Positions 1-11,700 of a stretch of 64,000 bases of DNA are shown here, piece by piece; positions within the stretch are counted from its first letter, which is position 1; the number at the start of each line of letters is the position of its first letter. Made by a program: the position numbers and the translations under genes. The notes beneath the pieces are model-generated. The model was not told the origin of the DNA. It did no database searches and saw only the letters and a list, made by a program, of their open reading frames with translations. The DNA comes from Coptis chinensis (Eukaryota > Streptophyta > Magnoliopsida > Ranunculales > Ranunculaceae): contig CM027384.1 in assembly GCA_015680905.1 (NCBI GenBank), forward strand, positions 77,161,501 through 77,225,500. Direction: 5' to 3'.

Positions 1-2660
1 TTATACACAATAGTATATACATCTACCAAATGTTTAAGTGTAACTGCTACTCAAATACATCAAGTATTACATCAAAATGAGCGAAGCTCTCTTTATACAA
101 CCAAAAGGAGCTAATTTCACCCTATACCACAAAATAACTTGACCCTGTCCCTCGTTAAGCATAAGGAAATCCGCCCAAATCCCCATAACCTTCCTCACTA
201 GTGGTAGGAAAAGCCTCTTTCGCAACTGGCTCGTCTGAAATATTAATGTAGGATGAGCAAACAACTATGCCCAGTAGAAACGCACATAACCAATAAATAG
301 TCTACTTATAGAAAACATTTAAAACATGCAAGGTTTCCATAATAATATCAAAATATCGTGACTATATAATACATCACTAACTAGTAGAAATAATTTCGAC
401 AGGCTTCGTTAATATTCAAAATATAGTGTTCACAATCATCATACAACTATTGTGGCCGCTGCATCCTATTAGAATGGTGAGGGTACGACTGGTACTTAGC
501 CCTAGTCACAGGCATATCTCGGTTCAGTACTTTCCAGTGTGAACCATGCACCGTTGATTTCCTGATTTTACTGGCAGGGAGCTAAAATGTCGTTGTTGTG
601 TTCGTACACACAAAATCCCCAAAGCTTTTAGGGCTCAGGTGGGCCCTGTGACCACGACCCCCATACGGGTTGTCACCTAACTTACGGTGGTCAACCGTTC
701 GATGACTGCAGACTGCTCAGGATCCTGACACACATCCAGGAGTGGACTAAACTCTCACTCCTTGCGTCTAAACCTCATCGAGGTAACATGTAACCTCACA
801 CAAGCTAAGCACCATACATTGTGACACATACAAACATGGTTATCTAGAAAAATAGAAAAGGAATTCCCGGACTACATCCAGTGATGCATCCCTTTAAAGG
901 TGGCCCACCACCTCGAAAGGTGTACACCACAGTTGGAATCCTAAAGCGAACTGCCGTCTCCGGAAATGCGACAACAGTTCCTTCTTTATAGGAATTCACT
1001 AATTCTTTTCCAAATTTCCTCGTGATAAGCATAGTAATATATATACTCATATTACCGATTATTTCCAAATACTATAGTTACATATTTAGTTTTTTCTTTA
1101 AAACTGCTGGTTCTGTATGTGTGAGTTCCTAGATTTCCAACAATCGAGTAATGCAACCTATGACTCCCAAACGGGCCAGTCATAGTAAATGACAACCGAT
1201 GATTCCCAAATGGCGAATCATCGTAAATAACAACGAACCATCCGTGGAACAATCCAGAATCTCACACATAGTTACAAACAACCGGGTAATTCTTACCCGC
1301 ATTACAAAATCCATCTCTCTGTCTCCTTACTGAGACAAAAGACAAGAACCCTTTCCAAAACCAGTTTTGCTCTTTTAACAAAGAAAATAAATCCCCGCTA
1401 CCCAGATTTCGCAAAACCATTTCACACGAAAGCTATTCATATATTTAGTTTATATTGATAAAATATAATGCAAAACATGAATATTACATATACATGCATG
1501 GTTGATACACAAACTATCTTTCCCAATTTAAAACAATCAAATCATGCATGAAAATAAGCATGCTATATATTGGTATGTAAGTTCCTACCTTAGCAAGCTC
1601 CGTTCTCCTCAAGCCCACCTAACTGAATCAAGCCCGCTTAACCGAATCCACTCTTATTTAACTCCTATAACATCATATACATGTAGGTTATTAGAATTTA
1701 TCGAACGAACGCGAAATTCTTATCTAACGTAAGTCGAGAAGAATCTCGACACTAAGAATTTGGTTTCAGGAAATTCTTCCTCTAACTACAGTTAACAAAG
1801 CTACAGGCCATTTCTAGCACTGTTACTTTGACAGGTCTCTGCAGGCCTTTATGCCCACACTAATCATATCCCTTCCACTAACTATTAAGGTTTTTCCACA
1901 ACTCCAACTACAACCAAATTCCACACCCTTCCATTCACATTAAATCTAGTAATAAAATAGGTGTGTGTTCATTCTCATTCAACCCATAATCAACATAATC
2001 TTAAACAAGGTATAGAACCATCATGACTTCTCAAAAATGGAGTGAATGTATATATGATTCTTACCAAGTCAGTAAGATTAGCTTCTTAGCTATTTGCTCC
2101 CCCAATATCGCTCCACTCTATCTCCACCAACCGCTATTGTCGAAATTTAAAACCCCCAATTCAATTATTTTCCTCAGTATATCCAATTCCATTGAAATTG
2201 GGTTTAAACTATCTAATTGAGAATAAAACTAACTCACCTTTCACTTTGGTACGACGGAAATTCGAATCTTGCGTTGTCGTGAGAAGAACACCCGATAGCC
2301 ACTCCGGCACGTCCACAATTTCTAAACTTCACACTGGACTTTAGTGTTTACAAGAGATGGGTGTGAAAACTGAAGGTTTTAATCGCTTGAAATTGGGCGA
2401 ATTGGTTTTCTCTCTCATAGGTTTTCAGTAGTGGGCGAAATGAAGAAGAAGAAGAACTTGGCTGCGATAGTTTGGTTTTTGGTTTGGTGCAATTTGTTCT
2501 ATTGTTTTGTCTTCACATGTTTAGCTAATTAAGGCCCAAACCCAATATCTAAACTAGGCCTAAGGCATAATTAGACTTCTAACCACTAACTAATTTGACT
2601 TAGCGTCGTGAATATTTTTCGGCCCATCCAGCTTAATTTAATCTCCTACATTCTATCCCA
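1..2660 (-). mobile_element. Probable long LTR remnant, Tekay/Del-type chromovirus
   Basis: No coding region is visible. The stretch has the character of the very long, non-coding LTRs of plant Tekay/Del chromoviruses read on the minus strand. There is a GC-rich block near 600-800 with a run of short motifs, a 38-bp tandem duplication at about 1159-1196/1197-1234, and AT-rich arms on both sides. The left end lies outside the window and the right border is not sharp; similarity to this LTR type may run past 2660. The family call is from memory of such LTRs and was not searched. It could instead be another intergenic repeat. Confidence 0.4.
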
Positions 2661-2925
2661 CCGTAGGCTATAACGATAACCCACTCATGCGTGTAAGCTG
2701 TTAACTCGTGCCAGCTTCGAACGTAGAAAAGCCGCTAACCGACATTTTTGTCAAATTTTGTATGTGAGTTGCTTACCTAACGTGGCTTATGAGTCGGAGT
2801 TAAGTTTTATTAATTTATGTACGTTTGAAATGTAAACCCGACCGACCAATTACATAAATGTCCCTAGGTTTGCTATATAATTTACAAAAATACCCTTAAC
2901 GAGAATTTGAGTCTTTATAGGGAAT
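2661..2925. other. Unassigned AT-rich spacer
   Basis: No coding potential or clear repeat boundary was found. It may still belong to the LTR-like sequence on its left or to the Helitron-like unit on its right. Confidence 0.4.
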
Positions 2926-2929
2926 GTCT

Positions 2930-3255
2930 CGATAAGTATAATTTTGTATTTAAAATGGTATTTATCTTATCTCTTTCCGTATGATTGGGAACTCTTTGCT
3001 ATTAAAGTAGCTTCAATATATATGAACTTCGCCTTATTAGGCAATCTCACAAAACTTCAATCAAACTTCTATTATTAAACAACAAAATGAAGTTGAATGG
3101 TTTTATCAAAGGTGAGTTTTTTTTTAATGGAGAGTGAGGTTTTCACGTTATAAGAAATTTGGTTGAGTGATCAATATAATATTAATATATAATAGTTATG
3201 CATATTTGCAAATAGTTTTCAGAATAATTAATATAACAACACCCGTTCATAGATA
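2930..3255 (+). repeat. Direct repeat, copy 1, left of minisatellite
   Basis: This segment is repeated in the same orientation at about 4908-5240. Shared landmarks include ATTGGGAA, GTAGCTTCAATAT, CACAAAACTTCAAT and CTTCTATTATTAAAC in the same order. The copies differ at many single positions and small gaps, so the duplication is old. They do not begin TG and end CA, so I do not call them LTRs. Confidence 0.75.
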
Positions 3256-3294
3256 ATCTTTGAAGATTCCACATAGTGAGTCATGCATAATTTA

Positions 3295-4880
3295 AATAAT
3301 AATTAACGGGAAATCGGGAACTGGATAGTCTTCGATGATCCCATGCACATAGTAAACTAAGCATAATTTACTTTTTATGTCATGTTTGCAAGGACATTAT
3401 AGATGGATCAGTAGAAGTTGGTATTATACACCACATTGGATAATTATAAGGAAATCATAAACTGAATTCAAATACATAACTGAGCTCAAAGAGTAATTAA
3501 CGGGAAATTAGAAACTTTATGCAAATTGCATTAAACTAACGACAGAGAGTAACTAACGGAAAATTAGAAATTGGATGCAAATCCTTTAAAAAAATTTAAT
3601 GGAAAATTGGAAACGATATGCAAATACATCAAAGAAACCTCAAATAATAATTAATGGGAAACCGAAAACTGGATGCAAATGCATTGAACTTAACTCAAAA
3701 AATAATTAACAGAAAATCAAAAATCGAATGCAACTACATTGAACTAACCTCAGAGAATAATTGGTGGGAAATTGGAAACTAAATGCAAATGCATTGAAAT
3801 AACCTCAAAGAATAGTTAACGTGAAATCAGAAACCGGATATAATTGTATCGAACTAACCTAAAAACATAAATAATAAAAAACTAGATGCAAATGTATTGA
3901 ACTAACCTTAAAGAGTTATTAATGGGAAATCGGAAACTGGATCCAAATGTAATAAACTAATCTCATAGACTAATTAACGAAACATTAAAAAATAGATGAA
4001 ACTGTACTGAACTAACCTAAATGAATAATTAACGGGAAATTATAAATTTGATGTAACTGCATTGAACTAACCTCAAAAAATAATTACGGAAAATTGAAAA
4101 CTTGATGCAAATGCATTGAACTAACCTCAAAGAACAATTAACATAAAATCGAAAATTGGATGCAACTGCATTGAACTAACCTCAAAGAATAATTAACGGA
4201 AAACTAAAAATTTGATGCAACTGCATTAAACTAAAATAAGAGATTAACTAACGGGAAATCCAAAATTGGATGCAAATGCATTGAAATAACCTCAAAAAAT
4301 AGTTAACTGGAAATCGAAAGTCGGATGTAACTGCATCGCACTGACCTCAAAGCATAAATGTTCACTTTTTAGCCTCATCACATGAGTAATTACGAGTAAT
4401 TAGGAACCCAAAACAAAAGTGAGTTTATAAAAACAGACTCTTACATGTATGCAAACTGTATAGAAATTGTAAACTATCAAACTAACCTAGAAAAATAATT
4501 AACGAAAAATCAGAAACTGGATGTAGATGTATTGAACTAACCTCAAAGAGTAATTAACGAGAGATTGGAACCTGGATGCAAATGCAATGAACTAATCTCA
4601 AACACTAATTAACGAAACATCGAAAACTAGATGCAACTATACTGAATTAACCATTTAATGAATAACTAACGGGAAATCATAAAGTGGATGCAATTGCACT
4701 GAACTAACCTAAAATAATAATTAACAGAAAATCGAAAACTTGATGACACTATATTGAACTAACCTCAAAGAATAATTAATGAGAAATTGGAAACTGGATA
4801 CAACGTAATACATTAAACTAACATCAAAGAATAATTAATGAAAAATCAGAAACTTGATGCAAATGCATTGAACTAATAAC
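3295..4880 (+). repeat. Diverged minisatellite array, about 55-bp period
   Basis: About 24 recognisable units, each built around AATTAACGGGAAATCGGAAA, then CTGGATGCAAATGCATTGAA, then CTAACCTCAAAGAAT. Units vary by substitutions and small gaps. A less repetitive stretch near 4356-4490 interrupts the array. No open frame runs through it. Arrays of this kind are common inside non-autonomous Helitrons, which fits the Helitron 3' end downstream. Confidence 0.85.
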
Positions 4881-4907
4881 CCTAAAACATATTTGTATTA
4901 TATGTAG

Positions 4908-5240
4908 GGGGAATAAATGTTTCGACAAATATAGTTTTGAATTTCAAGTAGTATTTATTATAATTCTTTTATTGTGATTGGGAATGTCTTGCTATTCAAG
5001 TAGCTTCAATATTATCTTCGCCACATTGGGTATTCTCACAAAACTTCAATTAAACTTCTATTATTAAACCTAACAATAAAAAGAAGTCAATGAGTTTTAT
5101 CAAGGTTTGATGCTTCATTTTTATAGAGAGTGGTGCAAGAAATTTAAATGAGTAATTAATATAATTTTCATATTTCGTAGCTATGCATAGTTGCTAATAT
5201 TTTTTAGACTAATTTAATATAACGGCACCCATTCGTAGGA
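4908..5240 (+). repeat. Direct repeat, copy 2, right of minisatellite
   Basis: Second copy of the 2930-3255 segment, same orientation. It closes the minisatellite on the right, giving the order repeat, array, repeat. Confidence 0.75.
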
Positions 5241-5344
5241 CACGTTCATGTGATAAATCTTTTTAAGTGGGAGTAGTGTATTCTTTGAGGATATAGAAAC
5301 AATCAATCTGTTTTAGTGATTTGTACACATTAGTACGTAAGCTG

Positions 5345-5860
5345 AATGGTGATGATTTACCGCTAAATCACCATAAGTCTAATAAAACTATTATACAAGC
5401 TAGATCGAGTTTAAGATAATTTCATTTGAAAATTACGGATTAATATTCTAAACCACAAAGTGAAGAGGCTATCTCAATTTGATCCCTTAGTTTCCAAGTA
5501 CTTATGCACCATAATCGCTGCTCATTAACGTACTTCGGTTTATTTTCAATAAAAATATATTCTGATTAGAAAATTTGCCGCTAAATCACCATAAATCTAA
5601 TAAAACTATTATACAAGCTAGATCAAGTTTAAGATAATTCTATTTAAAAATTACGGTGGCAAATTTTCGAATCATAATATATTTTTATTGAAAATAAGCC
5701 GAAATACGTTAATGAGAAGCGATTATGGTGCATAAATACTTGAAAAGTGAATAGGTTATCTCAATTTGATTCCTTAGTTTCCAAGTACTTATGCACCATA
5801 ATCGTTGGTCATTAACGTATTTCGGTTTATTTTCAATAAAAATATATTCTTATTCGAAAA
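5345..5860. repeat. Compound direct and inverted repeats
   Basis: Two direct copies of a segment starting CCGCTAAATCACCATAA lie at about 5360-5425 and 5578-5645. A second segment, holding TATGCACCATAATCG and TTATTTTCAATAAAAATATA, occurs three times: plus at about 5491-5560, minus at about 5665-5745, plus at about 5780-5850. The minus and plus copies can fold into a long stem. This resembles rearranged Helitron or foldback sequence. Confidence 0.75.
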
Positions 5861-5913
5861 TTTGTGTGAGACATTTTGTAAAGCCTTTTCAGCACACAAA
5901 ATATTTAATAGAT

Positions 5914-5943
5914 CCCGGGCGTATGCCCGGGTCCAAAATCTAG
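5914..5943 (+). other. Helitron 3' terminus (hairpin plus CTAG)
   Basis: CCCGGGC, loop GTAT, GCCCGGG form a perfect 7-bp stem. It is followed by TCCAAAAT and then CTAG, with T as the next base. Helitrons end in CTRR after a short GC hairpin and insert between A and T, so the final CTAG|T matches. This is seen directly; the family rule is established. Confidence 0.75.
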
Positions 5944-6312
5944 TTCACTACTAATACAAAAAAGCTTTGATGCTTTCTATTTAGTGGCCGGCTCAACTAG
6001 TTCAACTAAGGGTTCATTCCATAAAATTTATAAGATCTTATCATAGTTGATTAATCTTCCTACTTGCTAGAGTTAAGTTACATAAGCTTTATTTTCAGCT
6101 TTGTCCTTTTTGAAAGGAAACACAAACCAATTTGTAACCCATAGCTCATATTAGACTGGTACTATTACGCGATCCGTGCATCGGTTCTTGTAATGTTTTG
6201 CAAAATTAATAATGATGTAAATCCTGCGAAATTGTTTGAAAAAGCCATGAGAGACTTGAAAAACCCTAATTTTGCAAATTATATAATCCCAAATTATGAG
6301 ATATATGACATG
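5944..6312. other. Unassigned flank between Helitron end and Tat element
   Basis: AT-rich sequence without coding potential. It is the left flank of the Tat element insertion and would have been continuous with the sequence starting at 54573. Confidence 0.5.
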
Positions 6313-6317
6313 ATCTT
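6313..6317. repeat. Target-site duplication of Tat element, left (ATCTT)
   Basis: Identical to 54573-54577 on the right side; the two ATCTT copies directly border the LTR ends. Confidence 0.85.
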
Positions 6318-6669
6318 TGTTGGGGCTCTAATGTTCAATTATCTACTCTCCTCTCTCTCCTAGGTCTCGCCTCTCTAGTTTTGCCAAAAATTTTCTTTTT
6401 CTCTCTTTCACTGTTCTCTTTATATACCCTTGTCTTTCATTGTAGTCATCCACCTGTCCTCTCATCCCTCGCTCACTTTTCTTCCACGTGTAGGGTTTTC
6501 TACCTCGGACCTGCGAGACCGTAGACTGATACTATACTCACGAGTTCTCCGCATATCTTGCCTCGGGCCCATCCTACGGTTGATCCTCTACACCCCGACT
6601 TCCACTACCACAGCTTGCATCGGGCCAATATTACACCTGATTCTTTATATCGTAGACCCTACCACCACA
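6318..6669 (-). repeat. Tat element 3' LTR
   Basis: 352 bp. It aligns along its whole length with 54224-54572. On the minus strand it starts TGTGGTGGTAG and ends CCCCAACA. A purine-rich tract (minus strand AGAAGGGGC, about 6672-6682) lies next to it, as expected for the plus-strand primer. Confidence 0.88.
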
Positions 6670-6851
6670 GATGCCCCTTCTCGATTCCGCAGCCATATAT
6701 AGGCCCGGGGTCGAGAATTCTCCTCACCTCTCTACTTCATCACCCAGCCTCTCTCTTCTGACTCTTCATCAGTATGTGTGTGCTGTAGAGTACTCATCAC
6801 GCGCATCTTTTCGGTACTTCTTCATATTCTGAGCCTCCATGTGTCACCCCT
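6670..6851. other. Tat 3' internal end with plus-strand TATA-like site
   Basis: Short piece of the Tat internal region left of the Athila insertion; it continues at 44102. On the plus strand it contains CATATATAGG at about 6694-6703 in a CT-rich context. This could be the core promoter of the opposite-strand extra gene that starts near 44452. The promoter role is inferred. Confidence 0.4.
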
Positions 6852-8747
6852 TGATAAAATGCTATTTTACTCACGTTTATTTATTTTTAGTTACTTATTT
6901 CTTAAGTCCGAGGTCCACAGTCCAAAGTCCGAGGTCCAAGTCCAAGTCCAAAGTCCAAAGTCCAACGTCCGTATAGTCGTACGTTTTAGTCAAGTTACCT
7001 TACTCACGTGGGATTGGTAGGATAGGTTGAGTAAGGGATCGTCCAAACCTTAGGGCTCGGATAGGTTCACAACTGGAATTACAACTTTAAGTGAGTAGGA
7101 TTTTAGGTTTCTTTTTTAGTTGGTTTTAATTAAATTAACGGTAATGTAAATTACTACGGTGATTAAATATAGGTAAACGAAATGTAGAGAAACAGGGAGA
7201 GAGTTAATCATGCTCATGCAAGAATCATTTTTCAACAGTTTTATTACCAAATCACTACATCTCTAGTTCGCCTCGCTTCGAGACGACGCCGAAAGTATTG
7301 ATCCCTAGTGCATGCCCACATCTCTAGGTCGATTTCACTAGCATAAGGAGTTTTAATAATACCACATCTCTCGTATATTATCTCCGCTTCCTCGCACAAG
7401 TTCACATCACCGATTTAATTGAGAGAGTCATGTCGACACTGCAGAGTCGCGGCTACGAGACATTTTGTCGCTACAGACTGCTTCTCCGAGCATCGAGACT
7501 CCAACTTTGTACGCCTCATCATTTTGGGACCGGATGTTAATTCTATGCCTAATTCCTAAGTAGTGATTCTAGAATATTAACGAAGTCAATCCGATTTTCA
7601 CACGAAGCAAAGATAACCCCCCGGGGGGAATTAGCTCATCATCATAGCAGAATAATAAAATTTGTCAGATACATTAAGTAAATAAATGCGGAGACAGAAA
7701 TTAACAAGAAAAGAAATGATCAAGTATTAAGGGTAAAATAACTTATCAGATTAAGTCAATAAATAAAAATGGCGTAAGGTAAGTCAAGAAAAAGAAAACT
7801 AAACGTAGCTAAAGCATTAATATGCTGAAGACCTTCTAATGAAGGCGAAGCCCTCATATATATAGGCGGATGTCTGGAGGATCATTAAATTTGGTTTTGG
7901 CTGTTTACTCCAATTGAGACATTCAAAACTTTGAATGTCGAGGTTTTGTTTTCACGCGACAAAGTTTTGTTTACTTAAACAAAACTTATTTATCGTTTCG
8001 TCGCCATACTTTATAATTGTCCTTTTGCTTTATTTCATTTCCATATTGAATAGGTACGTGTCTTCTCTCATTGCAAGGTGGCATCAATTTGAAACCATCA
8101 TTTGCCACCTGCCTATGCTGACTCATCATGTCTTCTGGGCTCGCATAATGTGTCCACTTAGTGTGTCCAAGTATGGCGCAAAATTGGCGCTTTTTACGAC
8201 TTTTTGTCCTTTTGCGAAGTTCGCCGCCTCGTCGCTATGGCAGCTTTCACTAGCCCACGCCGGCACCTAGATTTATCCGATTTGAGCTTCGGAAGTTTCC
8301 TCGCCTCTTTATATGTGGGCCCGCTCGCGACCGGTTCTCGTTTTTTGGAAACTTCGCCTCTAGTCGCTTTGTTTGGGCTTTACGGGGATTGAGCGGGAAT
8401 TCCAATATTCCCAGATTCTTGTACTTAGGCAGCTTCACTAGCCAACGCCGGCACCTAGATTTATCCGATCCGAGCATCGGAAGTTTCCTCGCTTCTTCAT
8501 ATATGGGCCCGCTCGCGAGACCGGTTCTCGTTCTTTTGAAACTTCGGCTTTTACGGGTCGTCGAGTGGGAAACTCCAAATATTCCCGTATTCTCCGTACT
8601 TTGATGCATGTTTTATCGCTATCTTCATTTTAATTGGAAACCTGCGCAAAAAGTACGAAAATATAATTATTACATGATTATTAAACACATAATCACCCAA
8701 AATGCTATGTCTCTCGAGGTTTAATATTACAGTTTGGGTGCTTATCA
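6852..8747 (-). repeat. Athila LTR, left (3' LTR)
   Basis: 1896 bp from TGATAA to TTATCA. Similar along its length to 42210-44096 and 23089-24984, with patchy differences. It contains a run of AAGTCC/GAGGTCC short repeats near 6904-6970. Just outside, the minus strand has the purine tract AAGGGGTGGTG at about 8748-8758. Confidence 0.88.
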
Positions 8748-11700
8748 CACCACCCCTTAAACAAAGACTTTGCTTGTCCTCAAGCAAAGAAAGAGACATT
8801 AAAACGATAAGTGATCAAAAATGTGTTGTCCTAAGCTAAATCTCATTTCGCAGAGTGCGGTTGCATTGACCATATGCAACAAGGCCTTGAACCACTAGGA
8901 ATTCCCTAGTGGACGAGTTATAGCCTCGTGAGAGTTTTCCGCAGGAAGATACTCACAAACTTCATTTATACTACAACGACTCAAGAATAAAGGCTTGTTT
9001 CTTTAATTAATCTCAGGTATCTAGACATCTCACTAGCAAGGGAAACAAGGATTTTATTCTTTCGAAATTCAAGTTAATATACATACAATAATCGAAACAT
9101 CTACGTATGAGCATGCATGCAGTGATCTAAATAATGAAATGTACGAAAGCAGTGGCCGCTTCTCGATCCTTTGATAGCGCCCTTAAGTAGGTTCTTACGG
9201 TATGTGTCAAAACACAATTTCTCTCTTATTTTTCCACTCAAGCTTTGCTATCTCCAAGGTAGCAAATGGGCACACGCTTTCCTCACATACTCAATGACAA
9301 ATGAGGAGCCGAGGTCGAGAAGTCACAACTACTACTTATTATCATACTATCCTATTCCTAATCGAGCTAGAGGTCTTTATTAGGTGTTATGGGGCTTAGG
9401 TGGTAGTGTAAAAAAGAAACCGAATGGAAAAATTCAAAAATGATAAGTATGAGAGAATAAGGTCTTCGATATATTCATACTAGAGAAACCCCCTTTTTTT
9501 TCTTTCCCGCTTCCAACATGGTTTCCATATTTGGATTTTTCAAGCTTTTGTATTCCCTTTTTGATTTGATCTTTGGGGAAATTCTAACCTTGATATTTCT
9601 TTTGATTTTTGGAAACATATTTCTATTTTTTTTTTTTTTTCTTCCAAAACAGTAACCGATTTTGATTTGTGACAAGGTTTTTCTCTTCATTTTTCTGCAC
9701 TTCATCCTATTTCTCATACTCATCATCTAGGTAGGCTTATTTATTTGTGGTTACTAGATGGGTAATGATTTTATTGGTGAAGTAGAAAGGATTAATGAAA
9801 GGTTCAAATGGGCTTAATTAGCGGTAAAAAAATTTACAGTGCTAATTTTTGGCTATATCGATCCAAAGAAGGCCTAAATTCTCTAGGATTTGGGTAGTGA
9901 TCAAGTAAGTAGACGCGGTGAACTTCTCTATTCGAAGAACTACTCCTCCGTGGTCATTACTCATATATCATACATTTTGAGGCTTTTGGTTAGATTCTTA
10001 CAGATATGGAAACTAAGTTGTCTAACCGGGGTCCCGTAAACTTATCACCGTGGTACATTTAATGATAGTCGTGCATGAATGCTCATGAAAAGATGTAAAA
10101 ACTATTGCATACGATAAATTAAGTTTCTAAGAACAAGTCTTAATTTTTATGCTAGGGTGAGATTTCTAAATATTTTTCATCATAGAAAGAGAAACGAGAA
10201 TTTGTCACTAAATACGCTTTTATTTAGACATTAAGTAAACTATGCATGCCTAATTTTGCAAAAGGTTCTCACCACCCCAAACAAATCGGACACCGTGGTC
10301 CTCAAAGTGTTAAGAGGAAGAAAGATTATACCCGGTAGGCTTTGAGCAAAAATAAAGTCGACATCTTCCACGTAAATTTATTGTAACACACTATATATTA
10401 TACATCATAAAAGTAGAAGCACACTCGTTAGAGTAGCACAATCGTTAGGTCACTTATTTATTTCACATCAAAACATAAAACAAATATGTACATGCATCAA
10501 CTCACATTGCCCCAACCTTGAACTGGGGATAGTCCTTCCTTGCCTCGCCCCTCAGAGAAATGCCATTCCTTCAAGATCCCGCCAATCTATCATAGCTTTC
10601 CGTGACTTCACTCCACTTCCTTTTCTTTGCATTGTCTAGATGAGCTATCATTTTTCATCATTAGGGAAAGAACTAACTTTCTTAAGATACCTTGCCGGGC
10701 GGTCCATGTCCCAAATCGCAAGGAACTAATTATCTTGTTTGTCGGACACATAGAGTCGACCTTTACCCAGCCTTGAAAGGTGGCTGCAAACTCGGGAAGT
10801 ATCGCCCTCACTATCCCGCATGCCAGAATCGGGCAGGGTGATATAGTCTTGCCGAAAAAGACCGAGCCTTCTTAAGATTCTCAATTACTAGTTCTCAGAA
10901 TGTCGGGCGTGGTACGCTATCGGGCCAATGCATGGAATGTCTTACACGCTTCCTTTGATGCCGCGGAAAAATGCCAATCTCCCATGATGTTCAAGAATAA
11001 ATAACATGGCAGCTCCCACATTCATGGTCATACCGCTAGTGGAATAGTGAATTCTCGCCATCGGCCGCCTTCGCACGCTTCTTTGACGTGGGCAAGGCCA
11101 TCGCCATAGCGGGCAAAGAAAATCCTCCCTAGAGTAGTCATTAAGGTCATTCTCTATCATGTATTGGATGGGGAGGTCCGGCTGAAGAGGAGGAAGGTCT
11201 AGAGCCATAGCCACCGCCGGCTCATAAAAAGCGTGTCGTGTGTTACCAATAATGTAGTGTAAACCCATTCAAAGGGAAAACCCCCGACAGTGGTAGATCT
11301 TCCATGTTATCATAAAAATAAACCGCCAAACCCGGGGAGTATGTCCGCCCGGGGTGTAGAATGAGAGAGTTCCACCCAACTTGAGTGATGTAGTCTCCAA
11401 AAGATGTCCATATGCCGGAGAATTCAACAATGAATGGAAGGATTGTTCGAATCATCTTTGAGCTTCCATCGTGTGAAAAAAAAATGTGACCTATTTAGAC
11501 AAGGATAAACAAATATTAGAGCATGATGAGAATAATTACGTAAAACAATTTACCATACGAAAATTAAAAAATAATATAAAATATAAAATTGCAAAATTTT
11601 AAATGGTTTCATTGGCCCAAGTAACGGCGAGGATCCCGCTTGTGGAAGGGATCCGCTTATAAGATTTTCTATGCCATTAATCCTTGCAAATGCAAATGTT

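Larger units (their letters stand above)
2926..5943 (+). mobile_element. Non-autonomous Helitron-like element, 3' end defined
   Basis: The right end has the form expected of a plant Helitron 3' end: a GC hairpin, a short spacer, then CTAG followed by T. Left of it are, in order, a 300-bp direct repeat, a long array of about 55-bp units, the second direct repeat, and a region of inverted segments. No Rep/helicase coding sequence is present, so the element would be non-autonomous. The 5' end (TC after A) could not be fixed; 2926 is only the left edge of the first direct repeat. Whether the array and both direct repeats lie inside one Helitron is an inference from their adjacency. Confidence 0.45.

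Noticed and set aside
3295-4880. CRISPR-like array
   Set aside because: The units are diverged, with no constant-repeat/unique-spacer pattern; it is a plant minisatellite.
2930-5240. The 300-bp direct repeats as a pair of LTRs
   Set aside because: They do not start TG and end CA, no primer-binding site or purine tract lies inside, and only a minisatellite separates them.
6170-6205. GATCCGTGCATCGGTTCTTG as a further Helitron end
   Set aside because: It resembles the hairpins of the right-hand array, but the palindrome is incomplete and no CTAG follows at the right distance.
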